From Caulobacter vibrioides (GTDB taxonomy: Bacteria; Pseudomonadota; Alphaproteobacteria; Caulobacterales; Caulobacteraceae), in assembly GCF_002310375.3 (NCBI RefSeq), contig NZ_CP023315.3, positions 806,001-870,000 of the forward strand: a DNA stretch of 64,000 nt, read 5' to 3'. The translations under genes were made by a program, and so were the position numbers. The notes beneath the pieces are model-generated. The model was given only the letters and a program-made list of their open reading frames with translations, made no database searches and was not told where the DNA came from. Each line of letters begins with the position of its first letter. The stretch's first letter is position 1. Shown here piece after piece: positions 30,257-38,620 of this stretch.

Positions 30257-31411
30257 TTAGAGCAGGCCGCGACCGGCCAGATTGCGGATCAGGGCCGAGA
30301 TGCCGAACGTCCAGGGCCTGGCCTTGTCGCAGGTGGTGACCTCGTTCTCGAGCACGCCCAGCTTGGGCGTCGAGACCCGCACGCGGTCGCCGACCTTGTG
30401 GGTGAAGCCCTGGCCGGGGGTGTCGCGATCCTGGATCGGGGCGAACATGGTGCCCAGGAACAGCACAAAGCCGTCCGGATACTGGTGCTGCTTGCCATAG
30501 GCCTGGCCGGCCAGCACGGCCGGATCGCGGCTGATCAGGCTCATGTTCGACTTGCCGTCGAGCACGAAGTTGTCACGGCCGGTGATCTTCAGTTCGACCT
30601 CGGCCGAGCGGACGTCGTCCAGGCCGAAGGTCTCGTCGAACAGGCGGAAGAACGGACCGATGGCGCAAGAGGCGTTGTTGTCCTTGGCCTTGCTGAGCAG
30701 CAGGGCGCTGCGGCCTTCGAAGTCACGCAGGTTGACGTCGTTACCCAGCGCCGCGCCGCGGATCAGGCCCGAACCGTCGCACAGCAGCACGACCTCGGGT
30801 TCGGGGTTGTTCCAGTGGCTGTCGCTGCGCACGCCGACCTGATCGCCCCAGCCCATCGACGACAGCGTCGGGCCCTTGGTGAAGATCTCGGCGTCGGGGC
30901 CGATGGCCACTTCCAGATACTGCGACCACAGGCCGTCCTTGATCAGGGTCTGCTTCAGGCGTTCGGCGCCCTCCGAGCCCGGATCCACGCTCTTGAGGTC
31001 GCCGCCCATGCTGGCCGACAGCTGCTCGCGGATCTTCAGGGCGGCGGCGGCGTCGCCGCGCGCGCGCTCCTCGATGACCCGCTCCAGGGTCGAGACCGCG
31101 AAGGTCACGCCGGCGGCCTTCAGGCATTGCAGATCGACGGGGGCCAACAGCTTGACCGGCGCGGCGCCGTCGGGGTCTTCCCAGACGGGGCGGATGTCCA
31201 GGGCTTCCAGCGGACCCTTGTCCTCGCCGCGCGGGATCGCCGCGCCGGGAGCAAAGGCGTTCATGAGGTCAGCCAAGGTGGGGGCGATCTTCGAGACGTC
31301 CTCGACGCGGCCGCCGCGCACCAGCACGGGCGTCGGGCCTTCGCCAAAGTCGATGCGTCCCAGCAGGGTCGCGGCTTTCCAATCTTCCGGCAGGAATTCA
31401 CTCACGCCCAC
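30257..31411 (-). CDS. xylX: 2-keto-3-deoxy-D-xylonate dehydratase
   Basis: A 384-residue fumarylacetoacetase-fold protein that dehydrates 2-keto-3-deoxy-xylonate to 2-ketoglutarate semialdehyde. Metal ligands are likely in the FAVSTLERVIEERAR region, in DNFVLDGKSNMS and around PEPEVVLLCDGSG. The GTG at 31411 is chosen because GGGGAG lies eight bases before it, as in the well-known xylX promoter region of Caulobacter. It is the first gene of the operon, and the repressor operator lies 70 bases upstream. Confidence 0.94.
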   Translation of the reverse strand: MGVSEFLPEDWKAATLLGRIDFGEGPTPVLVRGGRVEDVSKIAPTLADLMNAFAPGAAIPRGEDKGPLEALDIRPVWEDPDGAAPVKLLAPVDLQCLKAAGVTFAVSTLERVIEERARGDAAAALKIREQLSASMGGDLKSVDPGSEGAERLKQTLIKDGLWSQYLEVAIGPDAEIFTKGPTLSSMGWGDQVGVRSDSHWNNPEPEVVLLCDGSGLIRGAALGNDVNLRDFEGRSALLLSKAKDNNASCAIGPFFRLFDETFGLDDVRSAEVELKITGRDNFVLDGKSNMSLISRDPAVLAGQAYGKQHQYPDGFVLFLGTMFAPIQDRDTPGQGFTHKVGDRVRVSTPKLGVLENEVTTCDKARPWTFGISALIRNLAGRGLL

Positions 31412-31480
31412 GGCGTCGTCTCCCCAAAACTCGAGCGTCTGAAGCGCCGACACCGTCGGCGGCGCGCGTTCGTCGGCACT

Positions 31481-31494
31481 TGGTAGCGCTAACA
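31481..31494 (-). promoter_or_regulatory. Xylose-repressor operator in the xylX promoter
   Basis: TGGTAGCGCTAACA, on the minus strand TGTTAGCGCTACCA, is the sequence found in the widely used Caulobacter xylX promoter, which is repressed by a LacI-type protein and opened by xylose. It is a near palindrome around AGCGCT. The repressor gene is not in this window. Confidence 0.85.
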
Positions 31495-31612
31495 TGTGGC
31501 GACGGCAAGTAGGTTGTCCGACCCGTTATGGAATCGTGCGCGTCACAGGCGCGAGCGCGGCGCGGTCCATGCTAGAAGCCGGCGACGAACAACCACTTGG
31601 ACACCTCCGGCC

Positions 31613-32095
31613 ATGACCGACCTCACGCCCGACCAGGAAGCCGCTGTGCTGGCCGCCTTGACCGACACCTGCAGCGCGGCGGGCTATATGGTCGAAGCCA
31701 TCGACCGGGGGCTTGAGGTCTCCGGCGAGGACCAGGACGAGGGCGCCTTCTATCTGCTGCCCGATCATGGCTGGCTGCAGATCCGCTGTCTGGTGCTGGA
31801 CCATGAAGACCTGGACGCCGCCCGCGACCTGACCGCCCTGTTCGAGACCATGGCGAGGGCCCAGTTCCGACTGATCGGCTGCCGCTTCGCCTTCGATCCC
31901 GGCACCGGCCTGTGGCTGGTGGAAGACCTCTATCCGGGCTTCGATCCGGCCAGCGTCCCGACGATCATGGAGCAGATGGCCTTCATCTGGTCCTCGCTGG
32001 AGGACCTGTTCGACGCCGCCCTGGAAGGGGCGGTCCCCAGCGACGACGCCTTTGACGCCGCGTTCGACCTGGAGGCGGGCGGCGCGCCGAACTAG
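31613..32095 (+). CDS. YbjN-like protein, function unknown
   Basis: A 160-residue acidic cytoplasmic protein. It resembles YbjN/type III chaperone-like folds: an N-terminal helix, strands with DEGAFYLLPDHGWLQIRCLVL, a helix DLTALFETMARAQ, strands FRLIGCRFAFDPGTGLWLVEDLYPG, then a long acidic helix. It is divergent from xylX. The ATG at 31613 is chosen because the upstream part of the frame is Arg-rich and covers promoter DNA. No role in xylose use is evident. Confidence 0.7.
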   Translation: MTDLTPDQEAAVLAALTDTCSAAGYMVEAIDRGLEVSGEDQDEGAFYLLPDHGWLQIRCLVLDHEDLDAARDLTALFETMARAQFRLIGCRFAFDPGTGLWLVEDLYPGFDPASVPTIMEQMAFIWSSLEDLFDAALEGAVPSDDAFDAAFDLEAGGAPN

Positions 32096-32121
32096 GGGGG
32101 GCGCCCAACCGATCAAACGCC

Positions 32122-32229
32122 TGTCATCCCGGAAGCCTCGCAGAGGCTATCCGGGACCGTGGCAAGCGCGGCGTTTCCGGCGGTCCCGGCTCTCCCCCCG
32201 GCTTCCGCCGGGGTCCGGCCGGGATGACA
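32122..32229. repeat. Intergenic inverted repeat, family A
   Basis: It starts TGTCATCCCGGAAGCC and ends GGCCGGGATGACA, and also contains the GACCCCGGCGGAAGCC type arm (on the opposite strand). The arrangement is a rearranged version of the copy at 17711-17831, with halves swapped. Confidence 0.7.
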
Positions 32230-32350
32230 CGCTTTGGGATGGCCAAGGATCGTGTACGGACCTTAAAGTTCGCGCTGAGGGACTTGCGGGCGGGAACCGG
32301 CGGCGAGGCTTGCCGTTCCCGCTGCGTGTTTTGTCGGGAGGGCGTTTTTC

Positions 32351-32872
32351 ATGCCGAAGAAGCTTTTGATCATGGCCGGGGCCGCCGCCCTGTTGCTGGC
32401 CTCCACGGCCCAGGCCCAGGTCAAGCCGCCGGCCAAGCCCGACGAGCCCTCCGGCCGCTGGGGCGAGGCGGGCAAGAAGGCCGTCGATATCGGCAGCCAG
32501 CCGGTGCGCGACGTCGGCCTGTCCAAGCGCGAGGTTCCGCCGGTGCTGGCCAAGGCTTTCGACGATCCCTACAGCCTGAAGGGCCTCAAGTCGTGCCAGG
32601 CCCTGGCCAATGAGGTGAAGGCGCTGAACGCGGTGCTGGGTCCCGACTATGTGGTCGGCGCCGAATACGCCGAGAACCGCGCCGGCAAGCTGGCCGAGGC
32701 CGGCGGCAAGACCCTGATCAACAGCATCATCCCGTTCCGGGGCCTGGTGCGCGAAGTCACCGGCGCCGCCCCCGCCGACCGCCAGATGAACGCCGCCGTC
32801 GACGCAGGGCTGGCCCGCCGCGGCTTCCTGCGCGGGGTGCATCTGAAGCAGGGCTGCAAGACGCGGTTCTAG
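32351..32872 (+). CDS. Secreted protein of unknown function
   Basis: A 173-residue protein with a clear signal peptide (KKLLIMAGAAALLLASTAQAQ) and two Cys (in KSCQALANE and QGCKTRF) that could form a disulfide. GGGAGG lies upstream of the ATG. The mature part contains KAVDIGSQPVRDVGLSKREVPPVL, a pattern I have seen in alphaproteobacterial periplasmic proteins of unknown role. Repeats lie on both sides and it appears monocistronic. Confidence 0.75.
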   Translation: MPKKLLIMAGAAALLLASTAQAQVKPPAKPDEPSGRWGEAGKKAVDIGSQPVRDVGLSKREVPPVLAKAFDDPYSLKGLKSCQALANEVKALNAVLGPDYVVGAEYAENRAGKLAEAGGKTLINSIIPFRGLVREVTGAAPADRQMNAAVDAGLARRGFLRGVHLKQGCKTRF

Positions 32873-32886
32873 GCCGGTTCTCTCAA

Positions 32887-33016
32887 CCGACCTCCCCGGC
32901 GAACGCCGGGGTCCAGATCGAACCCTCTGGTGTCTGCAGGTTAGCTGAGGCCGTAGGCGCGAACACCCCAACCGCTCCGGATGTATCTGGGCCCCGGCGT
33001 TCGCCGGGGAGGTCGG
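32887..33016. repeat. Long inverted repeat, family D (CCGACCTCCCCGG type)
   Basis: Arms of about 32 bases (start CCGACCTCCCCGGCGAACG at 32887, complement ending 33016) match except for one position, around a 65-base centre. A further run of GGCCGGGGA units follows at 33055-33080. It lies between two convergent genes. Confidence 0.75.
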
Positions 33017-33094
33017 GGTAGGGGGCGCTTAATCCTCCGATTCCCCCGGCGAAGGCCGGGGAGGCCGGGGAGGCCGGGGAGTAGGGTGGCTCCG

Positions 33095-34585
33095 TCAGGC
33101 CGCCGCCCGAGGCGACGCGGCTCGGGCGCCGACCGGGCTGGTCTCGAAGCCCGCCACCAGCGCCGCCAGTTCGCCGGCGCCGCGTCGCAGAGTGGCCGCC
33201 TCGGTGGTGGCCTGCATCACGCGCTGGGCGTTCTGCTGGGTCGTGGCGTCCATCTGATTCATCACCCCGTTCACGTCGCCCAGATTGGCGGCCTGACCCG
33301 AGGCCGCATCGGCGATGCCCTGGATCAGGGTGTCGATCTCCGAGATCTGGCCGGTGATGTCGATCAGCGCCTCGCCCGTGCGACCCACCAGCTCGACGCC
33401 CCGCGTGACCTGGGTGGTGCTCTGGGCGATGACCGACTTGATCTCCTTGGCCGCTTCGGCCGAGCGCTGGGCCAGGGCCCGCACCTCCTGGGCGACGACC
33501 GCGAAACCGCGCCCGGCCTCGCCCGCCCGCGCCGCCTCGACCCCGGCGTTCAGCGCCAGCAGGTTGGTCTGGAAGGCGATCTCGTCGATCACCCCGATGA
33601 TCTGGGCGATCTGACCCGCGCCCTTCTCGATCTCGTCCATCGCCGAGACGGCGTCGCGCACCAGGTCGCTGGATAGCTCGGCCTTGCTGCGGGCGGTGGA
33701 CGCCGAGGCGGCCACCTGCTTGGCGCCCTGGGCGCTGGTCTTCACCGCCTTGGTGATCTCGTCGATCGCGCCGGCGGCCTTGACGATGTCAGAGGTCTGG
33801 CGCTCGGTGCGCGCGGTCAGGTCCTCGCAGACCTGGGCGATCTCCACCGAGCCGCGTTCGACATTGGCCGAGGCCCCGGCGATGCCCTGGATGGTCGCTT
33901 CCAGCGTCTGGATCGCGGCGTTGAAGTCCTCGCGCAGCTGGGCGTACTCGGCGGGCAGGTCGTCGTTCAGCCGATAGTTCAGCAGGCCGTCGCTGAGCGC
34001 CGACAGCGCCTGGCCCACGCTCTTGACGATCGACTCCCGCTCGGTTCGGATCGCCTCGATCTCGGCCTTGCGGCGCGCCTCCTCGGCGGCCTGCAGATAG
34101 ACCGACAGGGCGTAGTCGATGTCGAGCATCGCCGCCTTGACCAGCGCGCCCAGCTCGGCCGAGACCTCCGACGGATCGGGCCCCTTGCTCATCAGCAGGC
34201 CGCGCGGCCAGCGGGCCTTGACCAGGGCGTCGATCAGGCTCTCGACCACGACCGCATAGCCGCCGATGTACCAGCGCGGCTCCAGGCCGATGCGGGCGTG
34301 GACCTGGCCGATGGTGGTCACCGCCTGCACATAGCGCTGGTCGAACTGGCCGGTGAGGATCCGCTCCCAGTGGGCGACCTGCTTTTGCTTGGCGTGCTCG
34401 ATCGCCGCCTCATTCGGGAAGAAGCGGATGGTGGCCGGGTTGCTGCGCACCTTGGTGTAGAACCCGTCCATCGCCGGGCTGAGGCGGGCCTTGATCGTCG
34501 GGCCGATGGCCGACACGCGGGTCCGGGCCTTGGCGTCCAGCCCCATGAACTCCAGGCGCTCTTCGATCGTGTTGATCTCGGCCAC
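33095..34585 (-). CDS. Globin-coupled methyl-accepting chemotaxis protein (HemAT-like)
   Basis: A 496-residue soluble chemoreceptor without membrane spans. Residues 1-165 form a sensor globin with the proximal His H96 in GQVHARIGLEPRWYIGGY. A helical linker (about 170-250) leads to the signalling domain, whose hairpin tip reads EIAFQTNLLALNAGVEAARAGEAGRGFAVVAQEVRALAQRSAEAAKEI. It should bind oxygen through haem and direct aerotaxis through CheA/CheW. It has no chemotaxis neighbours, so it would join an array encoded elsewhere. The Ala/Pro-rich end (GARAASPRAAA) lacks an obvious CheR-docking pentapeptide. Confidence 0.9.
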   Translation of the reverse strand: MAEINTIEERLEFMGLDAKARTRVSAIGPTIKARLSPAMDGFYTKVRSNPATIRFFPNEAAIEHAKQKQVAHWERILTGQFDQRYVQAVTTIGQVHARIGLEPRWYIGGYAVVVESLIDALVKARWPRGLLMSKGPDPSEVSAELGALVKAAMLDIDYALSVYLQAAEEARRKAEIEAIRTERESIVKSVGQALSALSDGLLNYRLNDDLPAEYAQLREDFNAAIQTLEATIQGIAGASANVERGSVEIAQVCEDLTARTERQTSDIVKAAGAIDEITKAVKTSAQGAKQVAASASTARSKAELSSDLVRDAVSAMDEIEKGAGQIAQIIGVIDEIAFQTNLLALNAGVEAARAGEAGRGFAVVAQEVRALAQRSAEAAKEIKSVIAQSTTQVTRGVELVGRTGEALIDITGQISEIDTLIQGIADAASGQAANLGDVNGVMNQMDATTQQNAQRVMQATTEAATLRRGAGELAALVAGFETSPVGARAASPRAAA

Positions 34586-34779
34586 GTGTGGTTCCCGCTC
34601 GCTGATTACGATGGAGTTTCACGGAACAGCGTTGGGCGTAAACAAAACCATAATTGAACCGCGGCGGGGCGGCCGGTCGCGACACCTGGCCGCATCTGGG
34701 CGCTGTTTTGTCTGCGATTTTGAGGAGTTAATCATGCGTTAATTGCGCGAGCCGATGCTGGAGGGCAGCGGAGAAACCG

Positions 34780-35175
34780 ATGTTGAACCACCTGGCGCGC
34801 CAGTACGCCGACAGTGACACCGCCGTCGTCATCACCGATGTGGACTTCTCGGCCACCGGTCCGACGATCCTGTTCAGCAACGCCGCCGCCCAGCGCATGA
34901 CCGGCTATGCGCCGTCCGAGATGGTGGGGCGCACACCGCGCATGCTTCAGGGGGCGGGCACCACCCTGGCGGCCCGCAAGGCCCTGGCGCGCGCCATCCG
35001 CCGCGACGATCGCTCGACCGTGGTCATCCGCAACTACCGCAAGAACGGCGAGCCCTATGACTGCGCGATCTCGGTGCAGATCCTGAGAGACGCCGCGGGC
35101 GTCCCGACCCTGGCCCTGGCCTTGGAGCATGAACGGCCCATCCGCGCCGGCCGGCGACGGACCTTCGGGGACTGA
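34780..35175 (+). CDS. Stand-alone PAS domain protein
   Basis: A 131-residue protein that is almost entirely one PAS domain: AVVITDVDFSATGPTILFSNAAAQRMTGY, then EMVGRTPRMLQG, then VVIRNYRKNGEPYDCAISVQILRDAAG. It is related to the LOV/PAS_9 group, but the helix that carries the flavin-binding Cys in LOV domains reads GRTPRMLQG here, so it should not be photoactive. With no output domain it may work as an adaptor. GGAGAA lies seven bases before the ATG. It is divergent from the globin chemoreceptor. Confidence 0.8.
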   Translation: MLNHLARQYADSDTAVVITDVDFSATGPTILFSNAAAQRMTGYAPSEMVGRTPRMLQGAGTTLAARKALARAIRRDDRSTVVIRNYRKNGEPYDCAISVQILRDAAGVPTLALALEHERPIRAGRRRTFGD

Positions 35176-35179
35176 GGCC

Positions 35180-35617
35180 TCAGTTCACGTCCGTCTTCTT
35201 CGGCGGTCCCGGCGGCAGGGGGGCGACCTTGACCCCGTCCTCCACCAGCGCCTTGACCTCGGCGGGGGAGGCCTCGCCGTAGATCCCGCGTTCCTCGGAC
35301 TTGCCCTCGTGGATGGCGCGGGCCTCCTTGGCGAAGGCGTCGCCGACATAGTCGAAATTGTCCTCGACGTGCCGGCGGACCTCGCCCATCGCCGTCATCA
35401 TCATCTCGCGCATCTTTGGATCGACGGCGGGCTCGGCGGACCGCTGGGCCTTGGTGCCCGCGACGGCCGGGGCCATGATCTGCTTGGACACGCCCGTGGA
35501 GCCGCACATGGGGCATTCGACCAGGCCGCGCGCAGCCTGATCGTCGTAGTCGGCCGACGAGCCGAACCAGCCTTCGAACTCATGAGTCCGGTCGCACCGG
35601 AGCGCGTACTTGATCAT
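35180..35617 (-). CDS. DUF1178 family protein
   Basis: A 145-residue member of the DUF1178 family, common in alphaproteobacteria and of unknown function. The N-terminal zinc-ribbon-like part has C8 in LRCDRTHEFEGWFGSSADYD and the CPMCG pair. The central part is helical (MREMMMTAMGEVRRHVEDNFDYVG), followed by the family block FAKEARAIHEGKSEERGIYGEAS. It lies 19 bases after the amidase gene and is probably in one operon with nitrilase, glutaredoxin and comF, as in related genomes. Confidence 0.85.
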   Translation of the reverse strand: MIKYALRCDRTHEFEGWFGSSADYDDQAARGLVECPMCGSTGVSKQIMAPAVAGTKAQRSAEPAVDPKMREMMMTAMGEVRRHVEDNFDYVGDAFAKEARAIHEGKSEERGIYGEASPAEVKALVEDGVKVAPLPPGPPKKTDVN

Positions 35618-35636
35618 GGGTTAGACATGGTGACGC

Positions 35637-36473
35637 TCACGGGCCGGTGAAAGCCCGGGCGTTCTTCAGGGCCGGGATCGCCGCGCGCGCCTTGTCGGCG
35701 GCGGTCAGGTCGAGGTCGGCCAGCAGCACGCCGGGTTCGTCATGGTCCAGCGTGGCGATGACCTCGCCCCACGGCCCCACCACGATCGAGCGGCCCCAGG
35801 TGCCGCGTCCGTCCTCGTGGAAACCGCCCTGGGCGGCGGCCAGCACGAAGGAGCCGGTCTCGATGGCGCGGGCGCGCAGCAGGATCTCCCAGTGCGCCTC
35901 GCCGGTGGGACGGGTGAAGGCGGCGGGAACCGTCAGCACCGTCGCGCCGGCCAGGGCCAGGGCCCTGTGCAGGGCGGGGAAGCGCATGTCATAGCAGATG
36001 GTCAGGCCAAGCTTGGCCCAGGGCGTGTCGACCACCACGGCCGCATCGCCGGGCTCATAGGCCGAGGACTCCCGCGCGGTTTCACCGGTCGGCAGGTCCA
36101 CGTCGAACATGTGCAGCTTGTCGTAGGTGGCCACGATCGCGCCGGTCGGATCGATGACGACCTGGCGGTTGGCGGCCTTGTCGCCGGTCTCGCGGCGCAC
36201 CAGGGCCGAGCCGATGGCGATCCAGGTCCCCGTCTGGGCGGCGATCTCGCGCAGGCCCAGCACCACCGGGTCCTCGTCCAGGGTCTTCAGCGCCGGCAGC
36301 AGCAGGCTGCGGTCCCTCTGCACCACGTTGGTGCATTCGGGCGTCAGCACGACCTTTGCGCCGCCCGCGATCGCCTGGCGCACCAGCGGCGCCACGTGGC
36401 CCAGCGCAGCGGCGTGGGTGGCGGGGGTGCGGGTCTGGATCAGCCCGACGCGGAGCGGCGCAGGAGGGCTCAT
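35637..36473 (-). CDS. Carbon-nitrogen hydrolase (deaminated-glutathione amidase type)
   Basis: A 278-residue nitrilase-superfamily amidase with the catalytic triad Glu in KVVLTPECT, Lys in YDKLHMFDVDLP and Cys in ICYDMRFP. The HMFDVDLP stretch and general similarity place it with Nit1/Nit2-like enzymes that hydrolyse deaminated glutathione or omega-amides. Its start overlaps the grxC stop by 4 bases (ATGA), which fits a glutathione link. The substrate is inferred from family and neighbour. Confidence 0.87.
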   Translation of the reverse strand: MSPPAPLRVGLIQTRTPATHAAALGHVAPLVRQAIAGGAKVVLTPECTNVVQRDRSLLLPALKTLDEDPVVLGLREIAAQTGTWIAIGSALVRRETGDKAANRQVVIDPTGAIVATYDKLHMFDVDLPTGETARESSAYEPGDAAVVVDTPWAKLGLTICYDMRFPALHRALALAGATVLTVPAAFTRPTGEAHWEILLRARAIETGSFVLAAAQGGFHEDGRGTWGRSIVVGPWGEVIATLDHDEPGVLLADLDLTAADKARAAIPALKNARAFTGP

Positions 36474-36724
36474 GCGTTCAGCAGCGCGTCCAGCTTGCCC
36501 TGATCTTCCAGGGCCATCATGTCGTCGCAGCCGCCGATGTGCTGCTCGCCGACGAAGATCTGCGGGAAGGTGTTGCGGCCCGAGCGCTGCATCATTTCCT
36601 GACGCAGGGCCGGGTCCATGCCGGCCTCGATCTCGGTGAAGTCGGCGCCCTTGTCGTTCAGCAGCGCGACCGCGCGCGAGCAGTAGGGGCAGAAGGGGCG
36701 GGTGTAGATGGTGACCTTGGCCAT
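36470..36724 (-). CDS. grxC: Glutaredoxin 3
   Basis: An 84-residue dithiol glutaredoxin with the active site C12-P-Y-C15, TFPQIFVGEQHIGGCDDM (cis-Pro and glutathione-binding GG) and the usual C-terminal helix. It reduces protein or mixed disulfides using glutathione. It lies between comF (28 bases upstream) and the amidase gene (4-base overlap). Confidence 0.94.
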   Translation of the reverse strand: MAKVTIYTRPFCPYCSRAVALLNDKGADFTEIEAGMDPALRQEMMQRSGRNTFPQIFVGEQHIGGCDDMMALEDQGKLDALLNA

Positions 36725-36752
36725 GAGGTGACTCGCTGGTGTTCCGACGTCC

Positions 36753-37550
36753 TCATATAGGACGCGCCTGCATTTCTGTAACGCGCGCGACGACGCACAG
36801 GGTGACGCGGGCCGCGCCCGCCGCCAGAAGCGCCCGCGCGCAGCCCTCGGCGGTGGCGCCGGTGGTCAGGACGTCGTCAATCAGCAGGATCTTGCGCCCC
36901 GCGACCTGGCCTCGCCGGGACGGCGGAACGACGAACGCCGCAGCCACGTTGCGCCGCCGCCCCGAGGCGGACTTGCCGCCCTGGCTCTGGGTGTCGCGCC
37001 GCCGGACCAGAGCGTCGGGCAGATTGGGACGCGCCGCCATCCGCGCCAACGGCCGGGCGATCTCGGCGGCCTGGTTGTAGCGTCGACTGAACATCCGGGA
37101 CCTGTGGGTGGGGACCGGCGCGATGGCGTCGGCCTCGTCCAGCAGCTCGCCCGCCGCCCTCGACAGCCAGCGCGCGAACAGGCCCGCCAGATCGACGCGG
37201 TCGGCGTGCTTGAGCATCAGGATCAGATCGCGCGAGTGCTCGTCATAGACACAGGCCGCCCGGGCCCGGGCGAAGGCCTTGGGCTTGGCCTGACAGGCCA
37301 GGCAGCGCTCGGCGGCGGCGTCGACATAGGCCATGGCCAGGCCGCAACCGTCGCAGACCGGATCATCGATGAAGGTCACCTTGGCGAAGGCCGCCGGCGA
37401 CAGGCCGCCGCTCAGGGCCGTCTGGCCGTCCAGGCTGGCGGGCGGCAGGATCAGGTCCAGCAGCCCGCGCCCCAGGCCGCGCAAATGAGGGACCAGACGG
37501 CCTGTCGCGGCTTTCCATGTCGGTTCGGAATCGCCATGTTCCGCGCGCAT
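36753..37550 (-). CDS. ComF family phosphoribosyltransferase-like protein
   Basis: A 265-residue ComF/GntX protein. Two zinc-ribbon pairs (CDGCG and CLACQ, residues about 65-100) are followed by a phosphoribosyltransferase fold (VPTHRSRMFSRRYNQAAEIAR, and the PRPP loop KILLIDDVLTTGAT). ComF acts in DNA uptake during competence in some bacteria; in others its role is unclear. The ATG at 37550 has GGAG eight bases upstream. Its start codon overlaps the divergent methyltransferase start codon by two bases. Confidence 0.87.
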   Translation of the reverse strand: MRAEHGDSEPTWKAATGRLVPHLRGLGRGLLDLILPPASLDGQTALSGGLSPAAFAKVTFIDDPVCDGCGLAMAYVDAAAERCLACQAKPKAFARARAACVYDEHSRDLILMLKHADRVDLAGLFARWLSRAAGELLDEADAIAPVPTHRSRMFSRRYNQAAEIARPLARMAARPNLPDALVRRRDTQSQGGKSASGRRRNVAAAFVVPPSRRGQVAGRKILLIDDVLTTGATAEGCARALLAAGAARVTLCVVARVTEMQARPI

Positions 37551-38460
37551 GACCGCTTCTCCGCTCCTGTTCGACCGCACCCTGCACCGTCGGCGCCTTG
37601 ACCGCGCCGCGCCCGACTTCGGCGCGGCCGACTTCCTGAAGGCCCGCGCCGCCCAGGACGTGGTGATGCGGCTGGAGACGATCCTGCGACGCTTTCCGGT
37701 CGCCGTCGACCTCGGTGCGAGAAACGGTCATTTTTTCAAGGCCTTGAGCGAGAGCGACGCGCGCGCCAACATCGATGCGCTGTTCGAGACCGACCTGTCG
37801 GGGCGGATGCTGGCGGGCCGCGACACCGCGCGCGTGGTCGCCGACGAAGAGCGCCTGCCGTTCGGCGACGCCACGCTGGATCTGGTGGTCTCGACCCTGT
37901 CGCTGCACTGGACCAACGATCTTGTGGGCGCCCTGATCCAGATCCGCCGGGCGCTAAGGCCCGACGGTCTGTTCGTCGGCGCGTTGTTTGGCGGAGCGAC
38001 CCTGACCGAGCTTCGCCAGTGCCTGCTGGCGGCCGAGGCCGAGCTGACCGACGGCGCCACGATGCGGGTCTCGCCGTTCGCCGACGCCATCGACGCGGCG
38101 GGCCTCCTGCAACGCGCCGGTTTCGCCCTGCCGGTGGCGGATGTCGATCGGGTCAAGGTGCGCTACGCCCACCCGATCGCGCTGCTGCGCGATCTTCGGC
38201 AAATGGGCGAGACCAGCGTGCTGCTGGACCGCTCGCGCAAGCCCTTGACCCGCAAGGTGCTGTTCCGGGCGATGGAGCTTTATGCAGAAAGGTTCGCTGA
38301 GGCGGACGGCAAGGTTCCGGCCACGTTCGAGATCGTCTCGGTCACCGGCTGGGCGCCGCATGACAGCCAGCAGAAGCCTCTGCGGCCGGGCTCGGCCAAG
38401 ATGCGCCTGGCCGATGCGCTGGGAACGAAGGAACAGCCGGCGGGCGATAAGGCGGGGTAG
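37549..38460 (+). CDS. SAM-dependent methyltransferase (NDUFAF5/BioC-like)
   Basis: A 303-residue class I methyltransferase. The SAM-binding motif I reads AVDLGARNGHFF rather than the usual GxGxG. Motif II/III regions are VVADEERLPFGDATLDLVVSTLSLHW and IRRALRPDGLFVGALFGG. The start (LLFDRTLHRRRLDRAAPDFGAADFL) and later YAHPIALLRDLRQMGET match the family of NDUFAF5, which hydroxylates or modifies complex I in mitochondria; the bacterial role is unclear. It shares its first bases with comF on the other strand and ends 4 bases from the pilin stop. Confidence 0.85.
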   Translation: MTASPLLFDRTLHRRRLDRAAPDFGAADFLKARAAQDVVMRLETILRRFPVAVDLGARNGHFFKALSESDARANIDALFETDLSGRMLAGRDTARVVADEERLPFGDATLDLVVSTLSLHWTNDLVGALIQIRRALRPDGLFVGALFGGATLTELRQCLLAAEAELTDGATMRVSPFADAIDAAGLLQRAGFALPVADVDRVKVRYAHPIALLRDLRQMGETSVLLDRSRKPLTRKVLFRAMELYAERFAEADGKVPATFEIVSVTGWAPHDSQQKPLRPGSAKMRLADALGTKEQPAGDKAG

Positions 38461-38464
38461 GGGC

Positions 38465-38620
38465 TTAGCTGCCCATCGCGTCGGCGGACTTGGTGAAGGC
38501 GGTCTTGATGCCGTCGCTCAGCACGGTGATGGCGCCGATCAGGGCGATGCTGATCAGCACCACGATCACGCCGACCTCGACGGCCGTCGCGCCCGATTGA
38601 TCGCGCCAGAACGCGCTCAG
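38465..38620 (-). CDS. Orphan Flp/Fap-type pilin subunit with a non-ATG start
   Basis: A 51-residue Flp pilin: SAFWRDQSGATAVEVGVIVVLISIALIGAI, then TVLSDGIKTAFTKSADAMGS. The Gly-Ala-Thr-Ala-(V/I)-Glu core and hydrophobic helix are typical of tad pilins. The residue after Glu is Val where Tyr is usual. There is no ATG, GTG or TTG at a fitting place. The only start giving a normal length is CTG at 38620, which overlaps the mutT stop (CTGA). Translation may depend on coupling with mutT. No tad assembly genes are nearby. Confidence 0.7.
   Translation of the reverse strand: MSAFWRDQSGATAVEVGVIVVLISIALIGAITVLSDGIKTAFTKSADAMGS

Noticed and set aside
34780..35175. A LOV photoreceptor domain
   Set aside because: The fold is PAS/LOV-like, but the Cys that forms the flavin adduct is missing (GRTPRMLQG), so only a PAS domain is called.
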